64,000 bases of DNA. Source: Anaeramoeba flamelloides (lineage: Eukaryota; Metamonada; Anaeramoebidae). The notes under the pieces were generated by a model. The model was not told where the DNA came from and searched no databases. It saw only the letters and a list, made by a program, of their open reading frames with translations. This document shows, piece by piece, positions 1 through 11,000 of the stretch. Positions within the stretch are counted from its first letter, which is position 1; every line of letters starts with the position of its first letter. The translations under genes were made by a program, and so were the position numbers. The stretch spans positions 2,821,001-2,885,000 of the forward strand of contig JANTQA010000012.1 in the NCBI GenBank assembly GCA_027625915.1. Reading direction: 5' to 3'.

Positions 1-277
1 AGTGAATGGTTTTTTAAAAAATTAGTACTAAACTGTTTAAAAACTGTTGTTCAGAATGTTTAAATTCATTCTTTTAAACATTTTTGGTTCAAAAATTTAT
101 AAAATATTTGTTCCTCACTTTATCAAAAAAAAAAAAAAAATACTGTTAGAATGAATGTAGTCTTTAAGAAATCAAGCAACAAAAAAATTATTAATTCGTG
201 ATATATTTAATATATTTGATAATATTCTTTTATTTACGTAAAAAAAATCTACAACTAAATATTGTATTTCTAAATAG

Positions 278-1153
278 GAACTATTTTCTGGAACGGAAGT
301 ATTTGATTTGATTTCAAAAAAACAGGATCCGTTTAAGGCGAGTTTCCATTTAAGAACGCTTGCCTCAAGTCTAAGCAATTCTGAAAATTTGTCGATAATT
401 GTTCTTAATCTTTCACGTAAGATGGATGGGAATTCTCAAAATTTGATTGAAATCCGAACTAAAAAACGAAAAAAAGAGCAACAAAATGAAGAAATCGCAA
501 AGAAATTAAAAATGAATGATAAAAAAATTGATTTTGAAAAATATGTTCTTAATGAAAGAGAAAGAATCAAAAATAAATCTTTTCCAAAAATTCAGATTGA
601 ACGATTAAAATCAATTCCAAAAAAACAAAATCTGGAAAAACAAGTGGAGGGGGGAGATAAAAGTGAAGATAAAAGTGGATCTGAAACCAAATTAGAGGAG
701 AAGAAGGGTAAATTGAGTAGATTGAAAAGTAATGGAAAACAGCGAGGTACAAATTTGCCAAATGAATCAATATTTTATAGCCAACCATCGTTATTGCATA
801 CTTCGTCTGAGCAAATGCTGCAAATGAATATTTCTCCAATGGGCGATATTATGAATTATCGTAACAATTTCCAACAGAAATTGAGAGTCCCTGAAATAGA
901 ATTTTGGAAGAAAATGGAAACTAAACAAAGAAGAAGAAGCTTAGGTACGCGTTTATTTCGTGCACAGACAGAAAGGGATATTCAAAAATTGAAATTAAAA
1001 ATAAATCAAACAGTTATCATAGAATCAGAAAGTTCGTCCAGTTCTTCATCAGAATTCGTATATTTAGAAGAAACAGACGATGAAAAAAGTGAAAAAAATG
1101 AAAAAAATGAAAATGAAAAAAAAGAGCAAAATAGCGAAGAATCCAATATTTAA
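278..1153 (+). CDS. PP2C-family protein phosphatase, C-terminal exon with long charged tail (5' partial)
   Basis: This is the last exon of a gene that begins left of the window. The reading frame has no usable ATG at its start, but it stays open back to an acceptor-like TAAATAG ending at 277, so the exon is taken to begin at 278 with ELFSGTEVFDLIS. The first ~50 residues resemble the end of a PP2C (PPM) catalytic domain: the helix after the 'DGL' region, then DPFKASFHLRTLA and ending NLSIIVLNL, like the family's 'dNISVIVV' strand. PP2C enzymes are metal-dependent serine/threonine phosphatases; the metal-binding aspartates would lie in exons outside the window. After residue ~50 the protein becomes a K/E/S-rich, low-complexity tail of ~240 residues, with a serine run (SESSSSSSSE) and a KNEKNEN-type end, probably disordered. 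The PP2C assignment rests on a short stretch and is moderate. An LRR-PP2C or adenylate-cyclase-associated PP2C is equally possible. Confidence 0.5.
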   Translation, partial: ELFSGTEVFDLISKKQDPFKASFHLRTLASSLSNSENLSIIVLNLSRKMDGNSQNLIEIRTKKRKKEQQNEEIAKKLKMNDKKIDFEKYVLNERERIKNKSFPKIQIERLKSIPKKQNLEKQVEGGDKSEDKSGSETKLEEKKGKLSRLKSNGKQRGTNLPNESIFYSQPSLLHTSSEQMLQMNISPMGDIMNYRNNFQQKLRVPEIEFWKKMETKQRRRSLGTRLFRAQTERDIQKLKLKINQTVIIESESSSSSSSEFVYLEETDDEKSEKNEKNENEKKEQNSEESNI

Positions 1154-1818
1154 TAAATTACTATTTACTTATTCTTACTTTTATTGTTGTCTATCTAAAA
1201 TAACTTTCATTTCATTTCATTTGATAGTCATATTAAAAAAAGCTTAAAAAAAAAAAAAAAAATACGAAATTTATCTATCAAACTATAGGGAAGCTTTAAT
1301 GTAATTATTTTCATAGCAATCTTTATCAAAAACTTTTTTGTCTTAATTTTTTAAAAATACCTTAAAAATAAAAATAAATAAAATTAAAATAATTTTCCCG
1401 GACATTTTATTCTGCTCTCCAGAATTGAAATCACTCTCAAATTTATTTTTTTTTTTTTTATGATTTCAAAGCAGGGTGTTAATATTCACCAGTACTATTA
1501 GGGGTGGTTTTAAAGAGTAGAGTGAAAATTGATTTCCAAATTGTTTTATTCCGAAGTACATAATGTTATAACTAATGAATCAGGGATTCTGAAAGTATAA
1601 GGAATTTTTTTAATTAAAAAATCCTTTAAAACAAAAAATTTAAGATTGTTCATCAATAAAAAAACATTCTTGTTTGAAAATAAATTGGTTTTGGACCCTT
1701 TAATTTTGAAATTCAAAAATGTATCAAAAAATAAAATATTTCAAAAAATTAAACCCAAAATTCACAGATGTGAAAAAAACTGTATTCCATATAGATATCT
1801 ATTTGATATAAATATATA

Positions 1819-1898
1819 TATCACAGGTATGAAGATTTCTTTGGTGTCATGAAACGCGTTTGCGCACGCGTGAGCGACGCATTTAATTCGTTTCTCTA
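1819..1898 (+). repeat. CpG-rich 80-bp module, copy 1
   Basis: Starts TCACAGGTATGA and contains a core with GAAACGCGTT, GCGCACGCG, TGAGCGACGC, ending CGTTTCTC. It is flanked by TA repeats on both sides. A second, nearly identical core lies at 2472-2550 in the same orientation. CpG dinucleotides are otherwise rare here. Function unknown. Confidence 0.7.
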
Positions 1899-1903
1899 AT
1901 ATA

Positions 1904-2432
1904 TATAAACTAAAATTTAAAATTTTCGACACAGCTAAAACGTTACAAACAATCACAATAATACAATTTCATTCAAATTGGAGATAATTTTGATTTTTGT
2001 AAAATCTGAAAATCATTTTTTTATCTTTTCGTTTTTGTTTTCATTTCATTGTTTAAATTAAGTTATTTGCTTCGTTTGATCAAAAATTTTTTTCGTCCAT
2101 TGATATTAAGTTAAAGTTGAGTTGTTCCAAATAGAAGAACTCAAATAAAATTAGTTTGTAGTATCTAACCTTTGATCGATCAATATTCCTAATAGAATTT
2201 CAACAAATTTACTAATGTATTTTTTTGTTTTGCTCTCTCCAAAATTTTTAACACACACATGATTTATTTGTATTGATAATTATTTATTTATTGTTTTGTG
2301 AGTATTGTAATTTATAAACAAGTGTTAACATTTCAATTTGTGAATGGTTCTAATTTGGTAAATCTTCTTGAATTGATTAAATAAGTTTTTTTTTTCACAA
2401 ATAGAATTTTGGTGTGTTTAAAATTTTGAATT

Positions 2433-2443
<11 letters not shown>
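1904..2443 (+). mobile_element. MITE-like repeat family 1, copy 1 (~540 bp)
   Basis: One of three copies in the window (others 17611-18132 and, inverted, 59644-60185). The ends form imperfect terminal inverted repeats of ~35 bp: the left end reads ATAAACTAAAATTTAAAATT and the right end, reversed, reads ATAAACCCCAATTCAAAATT, each followed by an ACACA-containing block. Internal landmarks shared by all copies are CAAACAATCACA(A/G), GATCGATC or GATCTATC, CTCCAAAATTTTTAA and GTGAATGGTTCTAATTTGGT. No coding capacity, so a non-autonomous DNA transposon derivative is inferred. Both ends abut TA repeats, consistent with a TA target preference but not proving it. Confidence 0.7.
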
Positions 2444-2471
<28 letters not shown>

Positions 2472-2476
<5 letters not shown>

Positions 2477-2550
2477 AGGTATGACGATTTTTTTGATGTC
2501 ATGAAACGCGTTGGCGCACGCGTGAGCGACGCGTAAAACTCGTTTCTTGG
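2472..2550 (+). repeat. CpG-rich 80-bp module, copy 2
   Basis: Direct repeat of the module at 1819-1898: TCACAGGTATGACG, then GAAACGCGTTGGCGCACGCG, TGAGCGACGCGT and CGTTTCTTGG. TA microsatellites flank it. The two copies bracket MITE family 1 copy 1. Confidence 0.7.
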
Positions 2551-2576
<26 letters not shown>

Positions 2577-2581
<5 letters not shown>

Positions 2582-4068
2582 AGCACCCCAAATAACCTAA
2601 AAACATTTCAAACAAAAATTTTAATTTGAAACGTTATCAAAGGATAATAAGGTATATAATTAATAAAAAATTATCTTAGAAAAAAAATTTTATAATTAAA
2701 AATTGTATAGTTAGTTAAAATATAAAAATAACTTGAAAAAAATTTTTCAACATTGGGAATTTTTTTTTGGTTATTGTGATTTTATTATTTTTTCAAATTT
2801 TGTCAAAATAAATTTTTTTTTTTTTTTTTGAAAAGTTTGTCTAGACATCAAAAACCTCTTTTTTTTAACATTTAAAACACATCATACTTTACTGGAAATT
2901 TTTCTGGGGCCCTTTGCACCCCAAAATTGCCTAAAATGCTTGATTTATTTAATTTATTTATTATAAAAGTTATTATAACATCACATAGAAAATTTGTTTT
3001 ATCTACTGATTACTATTCAATATCAATATCTATATTAGATTCTAAATAATTTAAAAATAAAAAAAAATATAAATTAAATTAGAAAAAAAAATCAAATTTT
3101 TTTTCATTGCAAAATTTTGGAAATTTTTTCAACAAGATTTTTTTTCAATTTTAAAATTTTTTGGCCAATAGTTCGAGTCAGATTAATATTGGATTTTTTT
3201 TTTATTATTTTACAATTTTTTAATTTTTGACTTTTTAAAATCTAGACATAAAATTAACAATATTGTTGTAGTAGAAACCATATATCAGAACTTATTTAAC
3301 AAGATCTGGATTAATTTATTAAGGAAAAATCCAAATATCACAAATATATTATTCAAATTTTTATCAATAACAAAATACAAAAAAAAATTTGGTTACAGAG
3401 ATTATTTTATTATATTGGGATAATATTTAAGAGTTATTTTTATTTTATTTTAAATTTAGGTATAAATATTTTATCGATTAAAAAGTAATTTATATGTGTT
3501 TTATTCCAATTTAATAAATTGAAATTATTTTACAATTTTTTTTTTTTTTTGATTTTAAATTATTATCTATTGCTAAAATATAAGTTTTAGAAAATTAATC
3601 AAATTAAAAATTTAATTTTGGCCTAAAGAAATAAATTTCATTTTTCTCTTAATTGGATATTTATTGAAATTTTTTCTAAAAAAAAAAATTAGATTTCAAA
3701 GTATTTTATTTTTTTATTTATTTTTTTTATCATAAAATTAGCAAAATTTTTTTGTGGTTATTATTAATAAATTAATGTGTTGAGTTTTGAATTACTATTA
3801 ATGTAATAAAATTTCTGATTTAAAAAAATAAAATAAAAATAAAAATCTTTAAAAAAAATGTAAAAATGAATAATTATTATTTTTTTTTTCAATTTCAAAA
3901 AAAAATCAATAACTTAACTAATTTATCTTTGAACTATTTTGACTTTTTATTATAATTCAAATCTGGATTAAAGACAAATAAGAAAATTAATATATTAGTA
4001 GATCAATATCATTTTAAATCTAATTTAAAAAACTTGATCAAATTAAGGCAAATCCAGGGTGCTAAGGG
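2577..4068. mobile_element. Terminal-inverted-repeat element, ~1.5 kb, non-coding
   Basis: The left end reads CCCTTAGCACCCCAAATAAC and the right end, reversed, CCCTTAGCACCCTGGATTTG: a 12-bp perfect terminal inverted repeat bordered by TA repeats on both sides. A related start, CCCTTTGCACCCCAAAATTG, recurs internally at ~2910, suggesting a nested or partly duplicated element. The interior is very AT-rich with no open frame, so it is probably a non-autonomous DNA transposon. No known superfamily was recognised from the termini. Confidence 0.55.
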
Positions 4069-4104
<36 letters not shown>

Positions 4105-4129
4105 GTATATATGATTTTTTTTTTTTTTG

Positions 4130-5326
4130 AAGGAAAAATAAAAACTCAAAAATAATTCTTTATTGAAACCAAAAAAATCAATAAAAGGAATAATGAAATA
4201 ATGAAAATAATTGTAAGAATAATTCATTGTATTTATTTTGATTGTTACCAAAAAAGAAATTACCAAAAAAAAATCATGAAATATAATTTGATTTCATGAG
4301 ATATTATTTAGATATAAAATTTATGATCGATCACAAAAAAAAAAAATATAAAAAAAAAAAAAACAAAACAACTAAATACTAATAATTTAAATCCAATATA
4401 TTAGACACTACAATTTTAAAATCTACATGTAAGATGAGTATTGTTATTTAATTTTTTTGATTTAATAATTTCAATTTTAATATTAAAGTAAATTAAAATA
4501 ATAATAGAATATGTAAAGTTAAAAAAATAATTATTGATATAATTCTCAAAAAAGTAATTTAAAAGGGTGAAAGGGCTTGTTACTTATGTTAACACGTACT
4601 TTGAATTTGTTTCCTCTAGTTGAACTCAGTAATAGAAATTTAAAAAAGTAGAAAGTAGTACTTTTGGAAAAAAAAACAAAAGTATGGTCGGAAAACAATT
4701 TTATAAAAAAATGAATAATAAAAAATGAAATTATTCGTTATTATAACATGATAAAGGAAAGGTAAGGAAATAACTGTTAAGTACTAATAGTTAATGTGAA
4801 ATGTGACAATGGGTATGTAAAAAAATTAGGGGTAAAATTGGTTTTATTGTATCAAAAAAAAAAAAAAAGTAACAATATGATTTTCTTACTAATAAGTTGA
4901 AATATAACCTATCTGATGAAAAAAAACTTTGATCACATTTTCCAAATTCGAAATTGTGAAAAAAAATTTTTTAAGTAATAATTTTTAACATTTTTTTTGT
5001 GATCAATAAAAAATTATATAGGGAGATGTAATCAAAACATAAAATAATTATGTGAGCTGATCTAATTTGGAATCGGTTTAAAGTTAAATTTTTACAACTT
5101 TTCTTCCCCAACTAGGAATTTTTTTCAAAAAATAATTTGATTTCTAAGTGTTTAAAAAGTTGATAATTTTCAAGAGTTTTAAACTGAAAACCTACTTTGT
5201 ATTGTTTAGGAGTTTTCAAAAGAATAAATCAAATATTTTCAATATTTTAAATATAATACCCCCTACTTAAATGGGAATTGTGGATTCCCATTATTTTAAA
5301 GGCTTTTAAGGAAATTACATCTTAGT

Positions 5327-5357
<31 letters not shown>

Positions 5358-5567
5358 GTTTTGTTGTATTTTTCGTTGTTTTTAAGTTTTTTCGTTTGTA
5401 TTTTTTCACATCCGAGAAATGAAAAGCATGATTTCAAAATAATTCGAGGACTTTTTCAAAAAACAAAAAACGAAACAACAAATAAAACGAAAAATATTAA
5501 TATAAAAAGTGAAAAAACGCGTTTTTATACATCTTTCGCTTTTTTGAAACGAAAACTCGTATTACCT

Positions 5568-5629
<62 letters not shown>
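4130..5629 (+). repeat. Diverged duplication, copy A
   Basis: Pairs with 5755-7185 at an offset of ~1.6 kb. Shared landmarks in the same order: TTATGATCGATC (4321 and ~5949), CTTTGAATTTGTTTCC, AACTGTTAAG(T/A)ACTAATAGTTA, GATCACATTTTCCAAAT, CTTCCCCAACTAGGA, TTGATAATTTTCAAGAGTTT, CACATCCGAGAAA and a shared right end ATTACCTGTGATATATA. It ends in a long (TA)n tract (~5570-5629). Non-coding. Confidence 0.75.
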
Positions 5630-5636
<7 letters not shown>

Positions 5637-5754
5637 TATAAAGGTAAGAAATTTGTGTTTACATGAAAAATAAAAAGGGTGAAATCCCTATATATCGACC
5701 ACCTAGTTTAATGATTTTTTTCAAAAATTTGTGTTTACTAAAGATTTATATTTA

Positions 5755-7185
5755 TTTAATAATATCTCAAAAATCCTTCATAATTGAAACGAAAAAAAAA
5801 AAGAATTAAAATATCCAAATAATTAAAATAATGGGTAAGAATAATTTATTATGTATTTTTATTTTGGCTTGTTAGTAAATAAGAAATTATCTAAAAAATT
5901 TGAATTAATATTTATTTTGATGTAATTAAATCCTTTTTAAAAATAAAATTTTATGATCGATCTCAAAAAAAAAAAAAGTGTAAACAAAAAGTCAATCAAT
6001 TACAATGATTTAAATTAAATTTGCCATACAGTTTAATTTATCCTTCGCTGCACATGTTTTGAGTGTTTTATTTTTATTTTTATTTGTAATATAAAATTCC
6101 CCTTGTTATGTTGTTAGAATGAAAAATAATAATATAATATGTAAATGTGATATCAAAATCTAAATATAATTCTTAAAAGTATTTAAAAATGAAAGGTACT
6201 TATTGCTTGTGTTCACATATTCTTTGAATTTTTTTCCATGATTTAAACAATGAAATTTTGTTAAATAATGAAGAAAGTTATAATTTTAGACAAATTAAGC
6301 AACATCGGAATTATTTGAAAGCAATTTTGTAAAAAGATAAATAATAAAAAATGAAATTATTTTTTTACAAAATATAATAAAGGATTCCTAATGAAATAAC
6401 TGTTAAGAACTAATAGTTAGGTGAAAAATCTGATAATAGTTTAAAAAATACGGGTAAAACGGATTTTAAAGTTTCAAAAAAAAAAAAATAATATAATTGT
6501 ATTGCCGATAAGTTGAAGGAGAATTAATATACTGAAAAAAATTACTGATCACATTTTCCAAATGAGTAATTGTGAAAAAAAATTTTTTTAAGATAATAAT
6601 TATTACTTATTTTTTGTGATCAATAAAAAATATTATTGTGAGGGGAATTACAATACAAAAAAATTCGATGATCTGATCTAATTTAGAATTGTAAATGGTG
6701 AAATTTTGTGCTACATTTCTTCCCCAACTAGGATTTTTTTTCAAAAAATAATTTGATTTCTAAGTGTTTAAAACGTTGATAATTTTCAAGAGTTTTAAAC
6801 TGAAAATCCACTTTGTATTTTTTTTGATGTGTTTTCAAAATAGAAAATCAAACTATCCTCAGGCTTTATAACCAAAACCTCACACTTAAATAGGAAATCG
6901 TGAATTCCCTTATTTTTCTCTGTATTTTAAGGAAATTACATATTAGTTCTATATAATTGTTTTTTTCTTTGTTTTTAAGTTTTTTCGTTTGTATTTTTTC
7001 ACATCCGAGAAACGAAAAGCATGATTTCAAATTAATTTGAGGACTTTTTCAAAAAACAAAAAACGAAAACAACGAATGAAACGAAAAAACATATAAAAAA
7101 AGTGAAAAAACGCGATTTTTTAAATCTTTCATTGCTTAAAAACGAAAATACTTATTACCTGTGATATATATATATATATATATAT
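5755..7185 (+). repeat. Diverged duplication, copy B
   Basis: Second copy of the unit at 4130-5629, with substitutions and small indels throughout, so the duplication is not recent. It lacks the internal TA tract that copy A carries at ~5327-5355. The right end again reads TTACCTGTGATATATA, the reverse of the TATCACAGGTA that starts the CpG-rich modules, hinting at a shared terminal sequence. Confidence 0.75.
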
Positions 7186-8038
7186 TATCAATATTTTCCC
7201 TGGCTCGGTTCATTCTTCTATATATAACAATTCATAAGTTATTTTTTTTAAAGAAAGTTAGGATAAAAAATGGATATTTATTTCATTTAATATTTAATGA
7301 AATTTCAAAATTGTTCAAATTCTCAATTTTTTCAAAATGTTCAATTCGATTGATATAAATTGATTGAAAATATTTTAGAGCACTTAATTCAGGAAGGGTA
7401 AGGTATTTTATGGTAGTTTATGTTCTGTTAACGTGTTGTATGTTGTGTGGTTTGGATGGTATTTTAGGAATTTTTTTGGATTTTGAAAAAAAATATATAA
7501 AGTGGAATTAGACTTGTGTCAACTTGTTTTAAGGGGTAAAAAATTTTATTCTTAACTTTGGTTGATAAAGTTAGATTTATAACAAATTTTTCAAAGAATA
7601 TTTTGGATATTTATTTGAGTTTTTTTTTTCCTTAAAGATCCTCATTACTTCAACTAAAAATAACTCACTTAATTTAACTCATTATGTTGAAAATGGTAAA
7701 GATGCTTTTCTTTCTAGGGTGCTATATTTATTACCCAATTAAGAACAAAACATTACTTATTTTCTGGTATTTATTTATATAAAAGCAGATATTTTTGAAA
7801 AACTCAGTTAATTTTAATTAAGAGTCATTCATTTCACAACATTGAACATTCTAGAAACCAACCGAAAAAGAGTTCTTTCATCAATTTTCACTTGACTAAA
7901 TAAGCCCACTCTTAACTCTGTTGAACAAAACTGTACCTTCAAATTTTTCTTTCACAAAAACGAACAAAATGAAAAGTCATTTTTTCAATAAATTCTGAAT
8001 TTCTCAGAATTTCCATACACGACATTTTCATTTAGTTC

Positions 8039-11000
8039 ATGCTCCAAGAGAAATTGAAAAAACGACAAGGAATATCTTTGGTTGTGTTAATTTATTTATT
8101 GGTTATTGCGGTGATTCTCCTATTTGCACTGACTTCGCCTATTAATCACGAATTCAAAAAATATTCACAAGAGATAAGCCAAACTAATCAAAATGTTACT
8201 TTCCACCTCAAAGAAATGTCAAAATTGAATATGGTTTGGCTTACTATTCGCTTTGAGTCAAAAGCAGATCTTGGTATAAATCTTGAAATCGTGCTAGATC
8301 TTCGGCTGTACGGATCAAAATCCCAAAATCAGGAATATAGTTATATTCAGAAATTACACCAAAAACTAAACATTTCTTGTCCTTTGTCAAACGAAAAAGT
8401 TTGTTTTGTTCAAATTCCCGATCCTTTTCTTTTGTGCTAACACCTTTTTCTTTTTCCTTTTCCTTTTTCTTTCTTTTGTGATTTTTTTTTTCTTTTTTTG
8501 GCCAAATAGAAGATAGTTTGCTCGAGAAAGAATATCTTTTACTTGCCAATATTGGATTACCAAAATTATAAATTTGAAGCCAATTTAACAAACGAAAAGA
8601 TGACCTCGTATCTCTCAGAAGCTAGTTTTTGTGTAAAAAGCATTTCCTAAAAATCCTCTGTTTTTTGTCCAAATTTATCCCTTTTTGTTTTTTTTTTTAT
8701 TATTATTATTTTTTCTTGAACAATCTCTTCATGATGCAAAATTAATTTGAATAGGTACATACCATAAATGAAACAATGACTATAATTGACATTGCTTTAC
8801 GATATTTCTTTATTGTAGTGTTTATTGTCCTCTTGATCTTTTTTACTTACCGAAAGAAAAAATCACCACCAAATTCATTGAAAATTGAACAAAAATCGAC
8901 GACAATACTTATGATTGGAATGATCTTTTTTCTCGGCCCACTGCATATATTTTTTCATACAAGCCACAACATTGCTTGGAAAATATTGGAAGTGTTATTT
9001 GAGTCAATATTTATCACTTTGATTTTAATTTATTTATTATGTACTACAGATGGGTTAAGAGTAGTAAGCGTTTTTTTCTTTCTGTTTTTTGTTTTTTGTT
9101 TTTTCAGAAATTTGTTGGCTAGAAACAAGAATAGAAAACTTTAATTCACAAAAACCAAAATTCAAAATCATACCAAAAGAAAAAGTGGTTCTATTTTTGA
9201 TTGGTGTACTCAAACCAAAGTCAAAACTTGCAAAAAATTGTAATAATTTTGTTAGAATTATGGGATTTCAGGCTATCTTCGAATTTAAGGGCCTAGTCAC
9301 CAAAACGAATTTCTTTTTTGCTCAAGTGGTGGGTTACTCACTAGAAGTGATATGATGATGATGCTCTCCTTTTGGTTGAAAAAATACAACCAAAATAAAT
9401 TACAGTCAGTTCCACTTTTAAGGCACCAACTTTAAACGTAATTTAAGGCACAATAAAAATCTCAAATTAAGGCACAAAATTCAGATTCTAATAAAATAAT
9501 TTGTAAAAAAAAAAATTCCAAATTTTGTGCTTTAATTTGAGATTTTTATTGTTACTAATCATTATTTCGTTTAAAGTTTGTGCCTTAAATTTGAAACTGA
9601 CTGTACAAAGATCTAGCATATTTCAATAAAGAAAAAGAAATTAATATCACACTCGGGACTAAAAATTTTAGATCTTTAGGAAAACACATAGCATATCACA
9701 CATCTCTTGGTACATCCTTAAAAGGTGTATTAGCGAATTCCTATGTAAGGATATTGAGTTTAAAAGTTTTTTATAAAATCTTTTCGTTTTTTCAGGTTCC
9801 TTTTACTTTTTTTTGCTTATGTTGAGTCTGTTTAATTTATTTTAATTTTTAGTTTAGGAAAATTTGAAGAAGTTTTTTTTTTTATTAATTTTGGTACAAT
9901 TCAAAAAAAGCCTTTTTTGTTTTCTATTGAGTCGCCCAACCTCTTAAAATAATCATAAAATCTGAATTAAAAAAAAATAATATATTAAAAAATAATAATT
10001 CTACTCTTTAATAGTATTACAAAAAAAGATTCATCAAGTTTATTGTCCCTAGTAAATAATGAACTTATGTTTGAGTCTTTAATAAAATTCTTTAATTTTA
10101 ATTAAGGAATTCGAAGAGTGCCGTCGGGTGCAGTAGAGTGCCGTAGAGTGTTGTAGAGTGCCTAGGTTTTCCAGAATTCAAAAGAATAGAGTTAAATGTT
10201 TGATTTTGCTCTATTCTTTTAAATTTTGGAAAACCTAACGAAAACGGTCGTCGAGTGCCATAGAGGGCCTTCTTGAGGTTTTCTGTTTTATTCTGTGAAG
10301 TGTTCTAGGTTTTTTTTAATTTTAGAAATAAAAAGAAAATTTATTAAAATTTTCTTTTTATTTCTCAAATTAAAAAAAACCTAACGAAAATCTATAGATT
10401 TTCCAAATAAACAGAAAACTCAAGAAAACCTAACGACGATTTTTTTTAATTTGAGAAATAAAAAGAAAATATAAGAAATTTTCTTTTAATTTCTAAAAGT
10501 AAAAAAAAAAACTAACGACATTCCCAACTCTTGGAATTCGATAATTCATTATATGTGCATTTATAATTTTCTTTTTTCAATTCAATTAAATCTTTTGAAT
10601 CCCCCCTAATTTTATTGTTTGTTCGTTGATTGAATTTTAGTAATTTTTCCAAATAAGGAAGATATAAATCTTTTAATTTCATTTTTGAATTTGAATTTTT
10701 TTTTTATTAACCGAAATTATCATATTTTCGATTTTGAATTCTGTTTTGAAAATAAAAATTGGTGTATTTCTGTTTATTTTGCATATTTCAGTAATACATG
10801 TATTAATCCAAGAATTTAAATAATTTAAAGTTTTTATTTCATAATTAAAAATTTCTAATCCATATGTTAATTGGGTTAATAAAAAAGATTTAAATAAATA
10901 AACTTATAAATTAATTGTTAAGAGAATTGTTATTAAATAATTGTTTAGAGCTATTAAATGTCTCTTTTGATTTTTTTAAATTATAAACTATATGTGAAAT

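Larger units (their letters stand above)
1154..8038. other. Gene-free, repeat-filled intergenic tract
   Basis: No convincing protein-coding segment was found in this 6.9-kb stretch; the short open frames are AT-rich chance frames, several of them running through TA microsatellites. It holds two CpG-rich modules, one MITE-like copy, a terminal-inverted-repeat element and a diverged ~1.6-kb tandem duplication, each listed separately. The ~250 bases immediately upstream of the TMEM181 start codon (7790-8038) are unique-looking and would contain its promoter, but I cannot point to a specific element. Confidence 0.6.

Noticed and set aside
5361-5630. 89-codon frame ending in a run of Tyr-Ile
   Set aside because: The end is a translated TA microsatellite, and the related copy B does not preserve the frame.
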